A DNA stretch of 33,127 bases from positions 1 through 33,127 of the forward strand of contig JAEOSG010000013.1 of NCBI GenBank assembly GCA_016840485.1. Reading direction: 5' to 3'. The DNA comes from Candidatus Baldrarchaeota archaeon (GTDB lineage Archaea > Asgardarchaeota > Baldrarchaeia > Baldrarchaeales > DXJG01). The notes below the pieces were generated by a model that ran no database searches, had not been told where the DNA came from, and was given only the letters and a program-made list of their open reading frames with translations. Made by a program: the position numbers and the translations under genes. Of this stretch, positions 17,001-24,146 are shown piece by piece. How positions within the stretch are numbered: the first letter of the stretch is position 1; each line of letters opens with the position of its first letter.

Positions 17001-17654
17001 ATACTACCAACAATTATGTATACGCTAATTGACAATAGTAGTCCCTTGATACTGCTTGAAATGCCATTGTACGTTGCTGGCATAATTCAGATCAATTGGA
17101 CGGTAACCGAGACTAATCTCAAAAAATTAACTCTATACATTGATTCTAATGAATATGATGTGTTCGGAACTACCTCATTTACTTGGAATACAGCACAGTA
17201 TGATGACGGGAATCACATAATTAGGCTATATGCTCAAGATGCTGGTGGACTAGAGAGCGAAATTACAAAAAATGTCATTATTGACAATACGCCTCCAATA
17301 ATTGTTGTAACTTCCCTAATTAACAACACAAAGATAAATAAAGACTCAATAGAAGTTACTTGGCAAGCCGCTGACAATATAAAACTTGATCACTTTGATA
17401 TATACTTAGATGGGGCATTAATATCAGGAAATGTTTCAAAAAGCCAAAGGTCTATTACAATAACAGGATTGTCTCAGGGAGAACATGTAATAACCATAAG
17501 AGCGTACGATGAAGTCGGAAACTACGCGGAAACAAAACTTATATTCACATATAGAACACTAGCGATTCACCCAATATACATAGCGGTAGCAATCGTAGCA
17601 ATAGGATGCACCGCTGCAATCTTAATTAAAGTAAGGAAGAAAAAATTAACATAA
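14001..17654 (+). CDS. Secreted, membrane-anchored subtilisin-like serine protease
   Basis: From the ATG at 14001 this is 1217 residues: signal peptide MKKWALTLICAIILASSAH, a propeptide region, then an S8 peptidase domain with D161 (IGLIDTGID), H314 (GQGHGAHVAG), oxyanion N406 (SAGNGG) and S628 (CGTSMAAPH). The 153-residue D-to-H spacing contains two calcium-loop-like stretches, DIDGDNKPD from 236 and DLDGNG from 260, as in pyrolysin-like proteases. Downstream are beta-rich modules: one near 705-880 with TIDGDDKDW, and at least two Ig-like repeats (IDNTPPIIV). A transmembrane segment at about 1192-1209 and a KVRKKK tail follow, so it should be anchored outside the cell. The track's GTG at 13962 lies inside the leader hairpin, and the signal peptide supports the ATG. 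Confidence 0.93.
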   Translation: MKKWALTLICAIILASSAHLFQLQISDNNQTNLIEKPQLFDLKISAELKQLLISPKISNHDTIPAVLVTKRSLNVYEYNELKNMCKILSNTSRVFLIRATKRAIKQLESFPFTLYLDSGLKTADFHLMDASTTTRTNYAYYIKDSSNRNITGKGIKIGLIDTGIDWRHPFFYYDDGQNCTVINGTHVELPNGSLYNYYFIDVVNVSKANQGALSGDFVILAPDGAFNLGYEYLFVDIDGDNKPDADPDDPQKVEYGILIDLDGNGAPSLGDIVKMLRTPKIMKVLDERSYPYNVYVSGVNMSQFNPVDSSGQGHGAHVAGIILGGHTLMKLHGVAPDAELYVIANGGYFTYENVIYGMTWLVKQNVSVINMSFGGTIGYLDGSDPWDIAVDDLFKQGIISVVSAGNGGSSNQHVEVEIPALSNINLTFNVHDLNIYLNILWREPWSNLEFSLISPYGNEYYLGSFTSPSLIAVPGVNISCTSSMSPRYTCQFLVSIYNLTPLDGAIWTLKIHNPANKVQKVHGYLLWSSYNTWNPPYTSEEHTISSPATADSAISVGALTKNGWIASYSSRGPRIDGVNKPEICAPGGHYEIGYDNPYILSVDGTVSLAGQPPYTHGHGYYAYMCGTSMAAPHITGVIALLLQDDPNMSPTEIRENLFLSIGYTHFLPHKVYPMPDNTIGYGGFGYVEVPQLQTDGPNGPGPVYVTSWYPTGFSIAYNSWLSDNRGVTIDGDDKDWLLHYPVIIHNDSIWWYEEFSFKLYSWHENESHIFFYIKFGVKNAPAGCMINVYIGRDRPGFTGLTDFYLPEWRISYNTSSGVSQLELWNGQTNQYGVMPASGFFGVSTGRSSMDGNWLIEFYVKKNYIEIQNLSEAIIYFAVYDISYSMLLNNNDPYNRPGASFYASIDQTPVVGHINVTYASDNHGMYINVEADLSDYWSDVSKVIFTCLSPNGVSRTIHMKYNSNTGIWEISYSITPENQSIGKFENTLIIYDKLGAKTTVNILPTIMYTLIDNSSPLILLEMPLYVAGIIQINWTVTETNLKKLTLYIDSNEYDVFGTTSFTWNTAQYDDGNHIIRLYAQDAGGLESEITKNVIIDNTPPIIVVTSLINNTKINKDSIEVTWQAADNIKLDHFDIYLDGALISGNVSKSQRSITITGLSQGEHVITIRAYDEVGNYAETKLIFTYRTLAIHPIYIAVAIVAIGCTAAILIKVRKKKLT

Positions 17655-17661
17655 TTTCATA

Positions 17662-17673
17662 CTTTTATTTTTT
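17662..17673 (+). terminator. T-rich terminator candidate after the subtilase
   Basis: CTTTTATTTTTT begins eight bases after the subtilase stop, the kind of U-rich tract that ends transcription in archaea. A run of six T on the other strand just past the pyrK stop could do the same for pyrDK. No experimental support is available. Confidence 0.4.
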
Positions 17674-17699
17674 AATAAAGTTCTGAGACTATAAAAAAC

Positions 17700-18509
17700 T
17701 TAAGAGCTAAATTCGATAGGTAATCCGGAAGAATCTCTCTTAAAAACACCAAATTCATCTTTCAATTTCCTTAGTATCTCACTATTAAACACAGGACCAT
17801 CTTTGCAAACTAAATATTCACCTATACAACAGCTACCGCAAAGTCCTATACCACACTTCATATATCTCTCCAAACAGGCCTGAACCTCTATTCCCTTCTC
17901 TTCAGCTTTATTAAAAATTTTCCTCATCATTATTTCAGGACCACACATATAGATATGGTCGTAGCTTTTTTCCTCGATCAGCTTCGCAGCAATATCAGAG
18001 GCCAATCCTCTTAAACCTGCGGAGCCATCATCAGTAACAACCACAAGGGAATCGCATTCACTTCTCAAAATATTAGAAATTTTATCAAGGAATATTAGCA
18101 TCTTATTGTTTTTAGCAGCTAAAACGACGGTAATACTATCAGTGGTATTCAAAAGATCCATTATTAAGGGATAAAGTGGAGCTATGCCTATACCTCCACC
18201 AACAATAAGAACATCTCCATCGGAAAGAGTAAAACCGTTTCCAAAAGGCCCCCTGACTCCAATCTTATCACCAACAGACAAACTATGTAAAGCAGCGGTA
18301 GCTTCACCAACCTTCTTCACCGTAATCCCTAATTCATTTTCACCAATGAAAGAAACACTCATAGGGACCTCGTCAATACCAGGGATCCATATCATAAAAA
18401 ATTGACCAGCTTTAGGTTTTTCTAGACCTCCTCGACTGAAAAATATACTTTTTACATCATAAGCCTCTTTCATAATTTTCCTAACCTCAACTATCTTGGG
18501 GTAGTTCAT
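17700..18509 (-). CDS. pyrK: Dihydroorotate dehydrogenase electron transfer subunit
   Basis: The FAD and [2Fe-2S] subunit that passes electrons from PyrD-1B to NAD in pyrimidine synthesis. It has a ferredoxin-reductase-type FAD domain (VPMSVSF), the NAD domain phrase VLIVGGGIGIAPLYPL, then YMCGPEIMM. The iron-sulfur cysteines are CX4CX2CX7C (CGIGLCGSC...VC), followed by KDGPVF. I use the ATG at 18509 (269 residues) because GGTGAT precedes it; the track's GTG at 18521 directly abuts the pyrD stop. Co-transcription with pyrD is very likely. The four cysteines and the FAD region are intact. Other members of this reductase family exist, but the pyrD neighbour settles the role. Confidence 0.93.
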   Translation of the reverse strand: MNYPKIVEVRKIMKEAYDVKSIFFSRGGLEKPKAGQFFMIWIPGIDEVPMSVSFIGENELGITVKKVGEATAALHSLSVGDKIGVRGPFGNGFTLSDGDVLIVGGGIGIAPLYPLIMDLLNTTDSITVVLAAKNNKMLIFLDKISNILRSECDSLVVVTDDGSAGLRGLASDIAAKLIEEKSYDHIYMCGPEIMMRKIFNKAEEKGIEVQACLERYMKCGIGLCGSCCIGEYLVCKDGPVFNSEILRKLKDEFGVFKRDSSGLPIEFSS

Positions 18510-18521
18510 ACTCATCACCAC

Positions 18522-19424
18522 TTAAACTCTATGAGCTAAACCTACTATACAATTAATATCTTCATATCCCCTCTTCTCCAAAAAACACTTCAAACCTTCC
18601 GTAATTTCACTAAAGATTGATAATCCCTTTATTATACCACTTCCAATTTGCACAGCGGAAGCACCAGCCATAAGAAATTCAACGACATCCTGCCACTTAC
18701 AAATCCCGCCTACACCGACAATAGGTACATCAACAACCCTATAAATTTCATAAACACACCTAATAGCAATAGGCTTAATAGCTGGACCAGACAAGCCACC
18801 AAAAACATTACTTAAAATGGGCTTCCCAGTTTCGATATCTATACGCATAGCTCTCACAGTATTAATTGCTGTAATAGCATCAGCGCCTGCATTAGCAGCC
18901 GCCTTAGCAATTTCTGTTATATCAGTAACATTAGGTGTTAACTTTACAAAGACAGGGATCTTAACCTTTTGCTTTACAGCCTCAACAACCTCATATGTTA
19001 ACTCGGCATTCTGGCCAATCAATCCAGCCCCAGCATGAGGACAAGAAACATTTAACTCCAAAGCATCAACACCAGCGGCTTCTAGCTTCAAAGCTACTTC
19101 AACAAATTCCTCGACGCGTTCACCAACGACACTAGCAATAACAGGTACGTCTCCCTCCTTTGCAATAACCACTTCTTTCATAAAATAATCCACGCCAGGA
19201 TTAGGCAAGCCCATAGCGTTAATAAAACCACAATCAACTTCTATGATCGTAGGATTGCGATAACCGGGTCTTGGATGAAGACTAACAGATTTAGTGACGA
19301 CAGCCCCTGCTCCGGCTCTAGCCACTTTTCTTAAAAGTTTTCCACTAATTCCAAGAATCCCGGAAGCTAACATAGTAGGATTTCTAAGACGCACCCCAGC
19401 TATATCAACAGCAAGACTAACCAT
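18522..19424 (-). CDS. pyrD: Dihydroorotate dehydrogenase, class 1B catalytic subunit
   Basis: A 300-residue FMN TIM-barrel enzyme that oxidises dihydroorotate to orotate. The motifs are TMLASGILG near the N-terminus, AVVTKSVSLHPRPGYRNPT, NAMGLPNPG, the NVSCPH catalytic segment with C128 as the class 1 base, FVKLTPNVTDI, NTVRAM, GGLSGPAIKPIA and GVGGICKW with QIGSG. Family 1B pairs with a PyrK subunit, and pyrK follows directly. The ATG has GGTGAG upstream. A TTTATAAG box on the minus strand at 19459-19466 lies about 35-40 bases before the ATG and should give a very short leader. No other pyr genes are in the window. Confidence 0.96.
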   Translation of the reverse strand: MVSLAVDIAGVRLRNPTMLASGILGISGKLLRKVARAGAGAVVTKSVSLHPRPGYRNPTIIEVDCGFINAMGLPNPGVDYFMKEVVIAKEGDVPVIASVVGERVEEFVEVALKLEAAGVDALELNVSCPHAGAGLIGQNAELTYEVVEAVKQKVKIPVFVKLTPNVTDITEIAKAAANAGADAITAINTVRAMRIDIETGKPILSNVFGGLSGPAIKPIAIRCVYEIYRVVDVPIVGVGGICKWQDVVEFLMAGASAVQIGSGIIKGLSIFSEITEGLKCFLEKRGYEDINCIVGLAHRV

Positions 19425-19458
19425 ACCAAACTCACCAACGTCTTTACCCCTTTTAAAC

Positions 19459-19466
19459 TTATAAAT
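19459..19466 (-). promoter_or_regulatory. TATA box of pyrDK
   Basis: TTTATAAG on the minus strand sits 35-42 bases upstream of the pyrD ATG. With archaeal spacing of about 25 bases, transcription would start near 19436, leaving a leader of roughly a dozen bases that contains the GGTGAG SD. Confidence 0.5.
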
Positions 19467-19751
19467 ACCATGATTTTATTCAGTCAAGCTTCTATTGCAA
19501 TAGAAACTACTTATGTTATTACTAAAATTTCTATTTCCTTGCCAAGTTCTTTGAAATTAGAAACGTTATGCGCTGAAATGTAAAATTGGTAAAGTATCGG
19601 GAGCTAATAGCTCTAAAGGTAGATGGATATAATGCTTCTTAATATTGATAAGGGTTGTTAAGTGTTTGTTTGAAGATAATGTGCCTTATGGTCTATTTTT
19701 ATTAAATAGTAAAACTTGATAAGGGGTTAAAAGTACGAATAAAAATGATAA

Positions 19752-19778
19752 ATATTAGTTAGGTTAACTATCTAATAT
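19752..19778. repeat. 27-base inverted repeat upstream of nop5
   Basis: ATATTAGTTAG and CTATCTAATAT are inverted copies matching at 10 of 11 positions around a GTTAA spacer. The element lies 46-72 bases before the nop5 start, where a promoter or operator is expected. It is AT-rich, so chance is not excluded. Confidence 0.45.
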
Positions 19779-19823
19779 GAAAACAAAAACTGAGAATAAC
19801 CGATGATGCTAGGAGGGTGACGC

Positions 19824-21056
19824 TTGAAAAAGATACACCTAGTAGAGACTATATTAGGTATAATGGCGGTAGATGACCAAGGGAATGTAATAGAAAAAGA
19901 GCTATTTGAGAAAAATTCGGAGGAAATCGCGGAAAAAATATACAAACTACAACAAGGAGAAATAATACCTGAACTTCAACAAATCGCTCAGAAAATAAAA
20001 AACGTTGAAGAAATAGTAGTGGAAGACGAATCACTTGCAAAGGCATTAAGAGAAATATATCAGGCTAAAATAACCGTAGAAAAACCAAGCCCAATAGCTC
20101 AACAAATAAGAGCCCAAATCCCAGACTTAGCTCAAAAATATAATTATGCAAAATCACTTCAAGAGTACATTCAATTAGCTCATCAAATAGCCACATATTT
20201 AACAAGAAGGAAAATTAGAACAGCAGCTGAAAAAAGAGATCAGCTCATAGCCCAAGCAATAGAAACAATCGATGACATAGATAAGACACTAAATCTTTTT
20301 GCATCGAGAATACGTGAATGGTACGGACTGCATTTTCCAGAATTAAATAAATTAATAGACGAGCATCGAACATACGTAAGATTAGTTAAGGAATTGGGTT
20401 TAAGGAAAAACTACATACGAGAAAACCTACAGAGAATGGGATTTTCATCGGAGAGAGTTAAAGAACTCGAGGAGCTGGCAAAAACCTCTATGGGTGCAAA
20501 CATAGCAGAAGAGGACATGGAACCTCTACAAAAGTTTGCAAGCATAACATTAAAGCTATATCAATTACGAAAGGAGCTAGAAGAATATATTGATGAATCC
20601 ATGAAAGAAACAGCACCAAACATAAGGGGACTAGTAGGGTCTCTATTGGGAGCAAGACTAATTAGCTTAGCAGGGTCACTGGAGGAATTGGCTAGAATGC
20701 CAGCATCAACCATTCAAGTACTCGGCGCAGAAAAAGCTCTTTTCCGCGCATTGCGAACAGGTGCACGACCGCCAAAACATGGAGTTCTCTTTCAATACCC
20801 AGCTATTCACGGTTCCCCTCGATGGCAACGCGGGAAAATAGCTCGTGCGGTTGCTGGAAAACTGGCGATAGCCGCAAGAATTGATGCTTTTTCCGGAGAA
20901 TACATGGCAGATGAATTAAAAGCAGAACTTGAAAAGCGAATTGAAGAAATAAAGAAGAAATATCCGAAGCCCCCAAAGAGAAAAAAGCCAGAAAAAGTTA
21001 AAAAAATAAAAATACGCAAAAAGAAAAAGGAGAAAAGAAAAAAGAAGGGAAAGTAA
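19824..21056 (+). CDS. nop5: Nop5 (Nop56/58-like) box C/D RNP core protein
   Basis: The 410-residue scaffold of the archaeal box C/D ribonucleoprotein, joining L7Ae-bound guide RNA to fibrillarin for 2'-O-methylation of rRNA and tRNA. An N-terminal domain (fibrillarin-binding in the family) is followed by a long coiled-coil region (about 120-250). The Nop domain has ARMPASTIQVLGAEKALFRAL and the conserved GVLFQYPAIHGSPRWQRGKIAR. The C-terminus is a very Lys/Glu-rich tail (KIRKKKKEKRKKKGK). The start is TTG with GGAGGGTGA just upstream. flpA follows after one base, the classical archaeal pairing. The L7Ae component is not in the window. Confidence 0.96.
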   Translation: MKKIHLVETILGIMAVDDQGNVIEKELFEKNSEEIAEKIYKLQQGEIIPELQQIAQKIKNVEEIVVEDESLAKALREIYQAKITVEKPSPIAQQIRAQIPDLAQKYNYAKSLQEYIQLAHQIATYLTRRKIRTAAEKRDQLIAQAIETIDDIDKTLNLFASRIREWYGLHFPELNKLIDEHRTYVRLVKELGLRKNYIRENLQRMGFSSERVKELEELAKTSMGANIAEEDMEPLQKFASITLKLYQLRKELEEYIDESMKETAPNIRGLVGSLLGARLISLAGSLEELARMPASTIQVLGAEKALFRALRTGARPPKHGVLFQYPAIHGSPRWQRGKIARAVAGKLAIAARIDAFSGEYMADELKAELEKRIEEIKKKYPKPPKRKKPEKVKKIKIRKKKKEKRKKKGK

Positions 21057-21057
21057 C

Positions 21058-21756
21058 ATGAGCGTTAAGGTAGAATCTCACGAAAAATTTGAAAACATTT
21101 ACTGGGCAATTTTTAAGGATACGGGAGAAAGGAAACTAGCAACAAAAAATCTAGCTCCGGGTCACACAGTATACGGTGAACGCCTAATAAAATACGAAGG
21201 AGAGGAATATCGCTTATGGGATCCTTACCGATCAAAGCTAGCAGCTGCAATACTTAAAGGAATAAAGGTTATTCCGATAAGAACAGGAGATCGTATATTA
21301 TATCTGGGAGCTGCTACCGGGTCAACAAGTTCCCATTGTAGTGATATTGTTGGGTCTAATGGGATAGTCTTTTGTGTAGAGTTCTCACCACGAGTTCTAA
21401 GAGAACTGGTAGGTGTAGCAGAACACCGCAGAAATATGATACCCTTGCTTGAAGATGCACGTTTCCCTTGGAAATATAGAATGCTAGTACCACAAGTTGA
21501 TGTTATCTACCAAGACGTTGCTCAGCCCGAACAAGCAAAGATATTAGCAGATAATGCTGAGTTCTTTTTAAAGCCTAACGGCTGGGCTCTATTGGCAATT
21601 AAAGCTCGAAGTGTCGACGTTACAGCAGAGCCATCAGAAGTATATAAAAAGGAAATAGAAACACTAGAAAAAAGAAACTTCGAAATAAAAGACGTTGTTC
21701 ACTTAGAACCATTTGACAAAGCGCATGCATTCCTCGTTATGCAGTATAAACCGTAA
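21058..21756 (+). CDS. flpA: Fibrillarin-like rRNA/tRNA 2'-O-methyltransferase
   Basis: The catalytic subunit of the box C/D RNP: a SAM-dependent 2'-O-methyltransferase of 232 residues, normal for archaeal fibrillarin. NLAPGHTVYGE and YRLWDPYRSKLAAAIL form the family-specific N-terminal part. Motif I, LYLGAATGSTSSH (about 81-93), is the SAM loop. VFCVEFSPRVLREL and the VDVIYQDVAQPEQ segment follow, and the protein ends with a family-like strand. Motif I reads GAATGST where GAASGTT is usual, a conservative change. It begins one base after the nop5 stop, so translation is coupled. I see nothing missing. Confidence 0.97.
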   Translation: MSVKVESHEKFENIYWAIFKDTGERKLATKNLAPGHTVYGERLIKYEGEEYRLWDPYRSKLAAAILKGIKVIPIRTGDRILYLGAATGSTSSHCSDIVGSNGIVFCVEFSPRVLRELVGVAEHRRNMIPLLEDARFPWKYRMLVPQVDVIYQDVAQPEQAKILADNAEFFLKPNGWALLAIKARSVDVTAEPSEVYKKEIETLEKRNFEIKDVVHLEPFDKAHAFLVMQYKP

Positions 21757-21774
21757 GACCTCTATAAGCATTCT

Positions 21775-21805
21775 ACATTTCCCTGTATTACCCGTACTGA
21801 AATGT
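21775..21805. repeat. Short hairpin between flpA and UPF0216
   Basis: ACATTTC (21775-21781) pairs with GAAATGT (21799-21805) across a 17-base loop. It lies just past the flpA stop and before the next gene's SD. It could be a processing or termination structure, or chance. Confidence 0.25.
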
Positions 21806-21858
21806 AACATAACAGGCAGTAATTCGTTGAAAAACTTTGTTGAAGGGAGGTTAACGCA

Positions 21859-22338
21859 ATGGGTGAAGATAAGTTCCTAAGAGTTCTATGGAAATATGAA
21901 ATAGAGAGAATTAATGATCATTTACCTAAGAAAACTAAAACTCTATCCAACCTCTTGGAAGAGGAGGAACCGTATGTAATATCTAGGGATGGCAGTAATT
22001 TCCTTATAGATAAGGAAGAATTAAACTTTTTAGCTTCTTTTATTCCTAAAGAATTACACAAATTGGTTAGACTGCCTATTGTCCTTATCCGTAGATTAGA
22101 TTTAGGAAAAGGGGTATTTACCATAGGTGGCGGTAAACTGGAGTCCTTTATAATTCACAAACTTCTAAAAAATACGAATGCCGCATTTTCTGAATACAAA
22201 GATGTTGATTTACCTCCGTACATTTATTGGCCCCACGTTGTTGAGTTGCGAAGAAGATTTAAGACGGTTATTACAATCGGTTTCGGTGTTTCTAAGAAAG
22301 ATCTCAGTGATGCTAAAAGATTTCTTAGAGGCTATTAG
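21859..22338 (+). CDS. UPF0216 family protein
   Basis: A protein of 159 residues matching the archaeal UPF0216 (DUF61) family, whose function is unknown. Family-like blocks are EIERINDHLPKKTKTLSNLLEEEEPYV, followed by SRDGSNFLIDKEELNFLASFIP, then LVRLPIVLIRR. The C-terminal third (about 105-159) is less familiar. GGGAGGT nine bases upstream fixes the ATG. It lies 102 bases after flpA and before the COG1395 regulator. It could share their transcript, but the gap makes an independent promoter as likely. I cannot say more about the role. Confidence 0.8.
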   Translation: MGEDKFLRVLWKYEIERINDHLPKKTKTLSNLLEEEEPYVISRDGSNFLIDKEELNFLASFIPKELHKLVRLPIVLIRRLDLGKGVFTIGGGKLESFIIHKLLKNTNAAFSEYKDVDLPPYIYWPHVVELRRRFKTVITIGFGVSKKDLSDAKRFLRGY

Positions 22339-22410
22339 CACATAGTTAATATCCGATTAATTTTTAAGTCAGTTACTTATCTATTTCTTAGAAGTCAAGA
22401 GGCTATTTCC

Positions 22411-23376
22411 ATGCTCCCAGAGCGACTAATATTGTTAGAAAATGTAAAAAGAGCATTTAAGGAAGCTGGTTTTGCTATTTCCATGTATTGCAAAGTAAAA
22501 TCTACGTGTTTCGACCTTGTTGCCAGGAAAAATAAAATTCTTCTTTTCGTTAAAGTTCTATACAACGTAGATAGCTTACAACAGGAGCATGCTAAAGAGT
22601 TAAAACTTCTTTCCCTTATATTCTCTGCTTCTCCATTAGTTGTTGGAGAGAAGAGCGGTCATACGACGTTGGAAGATGGAGTGGTTTATGAAAGATATGG
22701 TATACCGGTGATTAATATTAACTCCCTTATTTATGCTCTAATTGAGGGCAAGTTTCCGATAGTTATTGCTAAAAGAGGTGGATTCTTCGTAAAAATAGAT
22801 AGCAAAGCCTTAAGGTCAGAAAGAATCAGAAAGAACCTATCACTTGGATTATTGGCTGAAATGGTGGGGGTGTCCAGAAAAACTATTTATGAATATGAGA
22901 GAGGTAGTATGGATGCAACTGTTGAAACTGCGCATAAATTGGAAAACCTATTAGATACAAAGTTAACACAGCCCATTAATATCTTTGCGTGGAAAATTGA
23001 GGATGTTGAATCCCTAGAAAATGAAAGTATTGAAAATGAGCTAAAAGAAATTGTGTGCGAACTATTATCAGAACTGGGTTTTGGGGTTATACCAACATTT
23101 AGAACACCATTTGACGTTGTCGCAAAAACTCCGGAAGCTAAAATCGTTATACTAACCGGGGTAGGATATCCTGGGGAAAGAGGTATAAGAAAAAGAATAA
23201 AGGTCGTTAAGAGCATATCTCAAATAATACGAAAGTATGCAGTCTTCGTTTTAGAAGGCAAGCGTGTTTCGCCTAATATTGATGGGGTACCTATATTAAA
23301 AACCAGTGAGCTAAAAAGAATGGAGGAACCGGAAGAACTACTTAATACAATTATAAAAAGACAGATTATTAATTAA
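22411..23376 (+). CDS. COG1395-type HTH transcriptional regulator
   Basis: A 321-residue archaeal regulator. The central helix-turn-helix of the XRE/Cro type (about 133-185) reads RIRKNLSLGLLAEMVGVSRKTIYEYERG, as expected for DNA binding. It is flanked by two similar alpha/beta lobes: the first has FDLVARKNKILLFVKVL (about 31-47) and the second has FDVVAKTPEAKIVILTGV in the last third. Both phrases resemble the central strands of restriction-endonuclease-like folds, but I see no complete PD-(D/E)XK active site, so a sensing or dimer role is more likely than cleavage. It converges with rnhB one base away. Targets are unknown. Confidence 0.82.
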   Translation: MLPERLILLENVKRAFKEAGFAISMYCKVKSTCFDLVARKNKILLFVKVLYNVDSLQQEHAKELKLLSLIFSASPLVVGEKSGHTTLEDGVVYERYGIPVININSLIYALIEGKFPIVIAKRGGFFVKIDSKALRSERIRKNLSLGLLAEMVGVSRKTIYEYERGSMDATVETAHKLENLLDTKLTQPINIFAWKIEDVESLENESIENELKEIVCELLSELGFGVIPTFRTPFDVVAKTPEAKIVILTGVGYPGERGIRKRIKVVKSISQIIRKYAVFVLEGKRVSPNIDGVPILKTSELKRMEEPEELLNTIIKRQIIN

Positions 23377-23377
23377 C

Positions 23378-24037
23378 CTACAATAGTTTTCGCTGTAAAA
23401 CGTGTTTTTCATATATTTTCCTTGCAGTTAGCCATGTTTTTCGGACGCAATCTGGCAGTTTATGGTATCGTTTAACATAGTTTTCTAAAAATTGAATAGT
23501 TTTCTTATCTGAGGGATAACCACTGCCAAAATCACCATAAATTTCCTTAAGTCGACTAATTATTTCATCTCTTCTAACTTTAGCTATAATAGATGCCGCG
23601 GAAACGACAGGGTAAGTCTTATCGGCTTTGTGCTCAGAAATAATAGTTATTTTTTTCATTGAATGTGGCAAGAAAGATTTAATAGTCTTAGTAAACCTAT
23701 TTGCTTTAATATCGGCAGCATCTACGTAGACAATGTTAGGCTTTAAACATGCAATTATTTTAGCCATATTTTCTGCTTCTAACACGTTTAACGTTTTGTG
23801 TAGAGAAAATCTCTCATCTATCTCCTTGGGGCTAATTTCCATTATTTTAATTTCATCTGCAATCTGTCTAATTTTATCTACGAGTTTCTCCCGCATATTT
23901 GGCGATAAAAGCTTAGAATCTCTAACGCCAAGACTGCTAAGATAGGTAATATTTTCTTGACTAATTAATACACCTGCAATAACCATCGGTCCTATTACTG
24001 GCCCCCTACCTGCTTCATCAAGGCCTAATACTTGCAT
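23378..24037 (-). CDS. rnhB: Ribonuclease HII
   Basis: A 219-residue enzyme that removes ribonucleotides from DNA and RNA from RNA/DNA hybrids. The N-terminal GLDEAGRGPVIGPMVIAG contains the catalytic D7-E8. The third acidic residue is D106 in VYVDAADIK, and D139 in ADKTYPVVSAASIIAKVRRD completes the metal site. YGDFGSGYPSDKKT is the usual family segment before the C-terminal helices, and its tyrosine/glycine pattern fits junction-ribonucleotide recognition. The ATG is preceded by GGGAGAAG at a rather long distance. It is transcribed away from trm1 and ends against the COG1395 gene. Confidence 0.96.
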   Translation of the reverse strand: MQVLGLDEAGRGPVIGPMVIAGVLISQENITYLSSLGVRDSKLLSPNMREKLVDKIRQIADEIKIMEISPKEIDERFSLHKTLNVLEAENMAKIIACLKPNIVYVDAADIKANRFTKTIKSFLPHSMKKITIISEHKADKTYPVVSAASIIAKVRRDEIISRLKEIYGDFGSGYPSDKKTIQFLENYVKRYHKLPDCVRKTWLTARKIYEKHVLQRKLL

Positions 24038-24065
24038 ATTGCTATCTTCTCCCTTGCATAGACTT

Positions 24066-24079
24066 TAAAGGATCCTTTA
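24066..24079. promoter_or_regulatory. 14-bp perfect palindrome between rnhB and trm1
   Basis: TAAAGGATCCTTTA is perfectly palindromic and lies in the divergent promoter region of rnhB and trm1. It may be a regulator site, but a palindrome of this length can occur by chance in a window this size. Confidence 0.25.
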
Positions 24080-24146
24080 CTCTAGCATATTAATAGATTT
24101 GATAACATTGATTAAGTATATGCGCTCTGAAAACGTGGAGGAGTGA

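Larger units (their letters stand above)
19425..19823. other. 399-base divergent intergenic region (pyrD / nop5)
   Basis: The left end carries the pyrD promoter, and the right end carries an inverted repeat and the SD of nop5. The middle has only tiny ORFs (12 codons or fewer) without SDs. I looked for box C/D and tRNA-like patterns and found none I could support. A small GAGCT/AGCTC hairpin near 19600 is probably chance. Confidence 0.4.

Noticed and set aside
19560-19720. tRNA or other structured RNA in the pyrD-nop5 gap
   Set aside because: Only a five-base hairpin is visible; no cloverleaf arms or conserved tRNA bases.
19746-19794. Possible box C/D guide RNA (ATGATAA ... CTGA) upstream of nop5
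   Set aside because: The C box deviates, no C'/D' pair is present, and the interval is almost pure AT promoter sequence.
24066-24079. 14-bp palindrome as a strong operator candidate
   Set aside because: One or two such palindromes are expected by chance in a window this long; kept only as a low-confidence feature.
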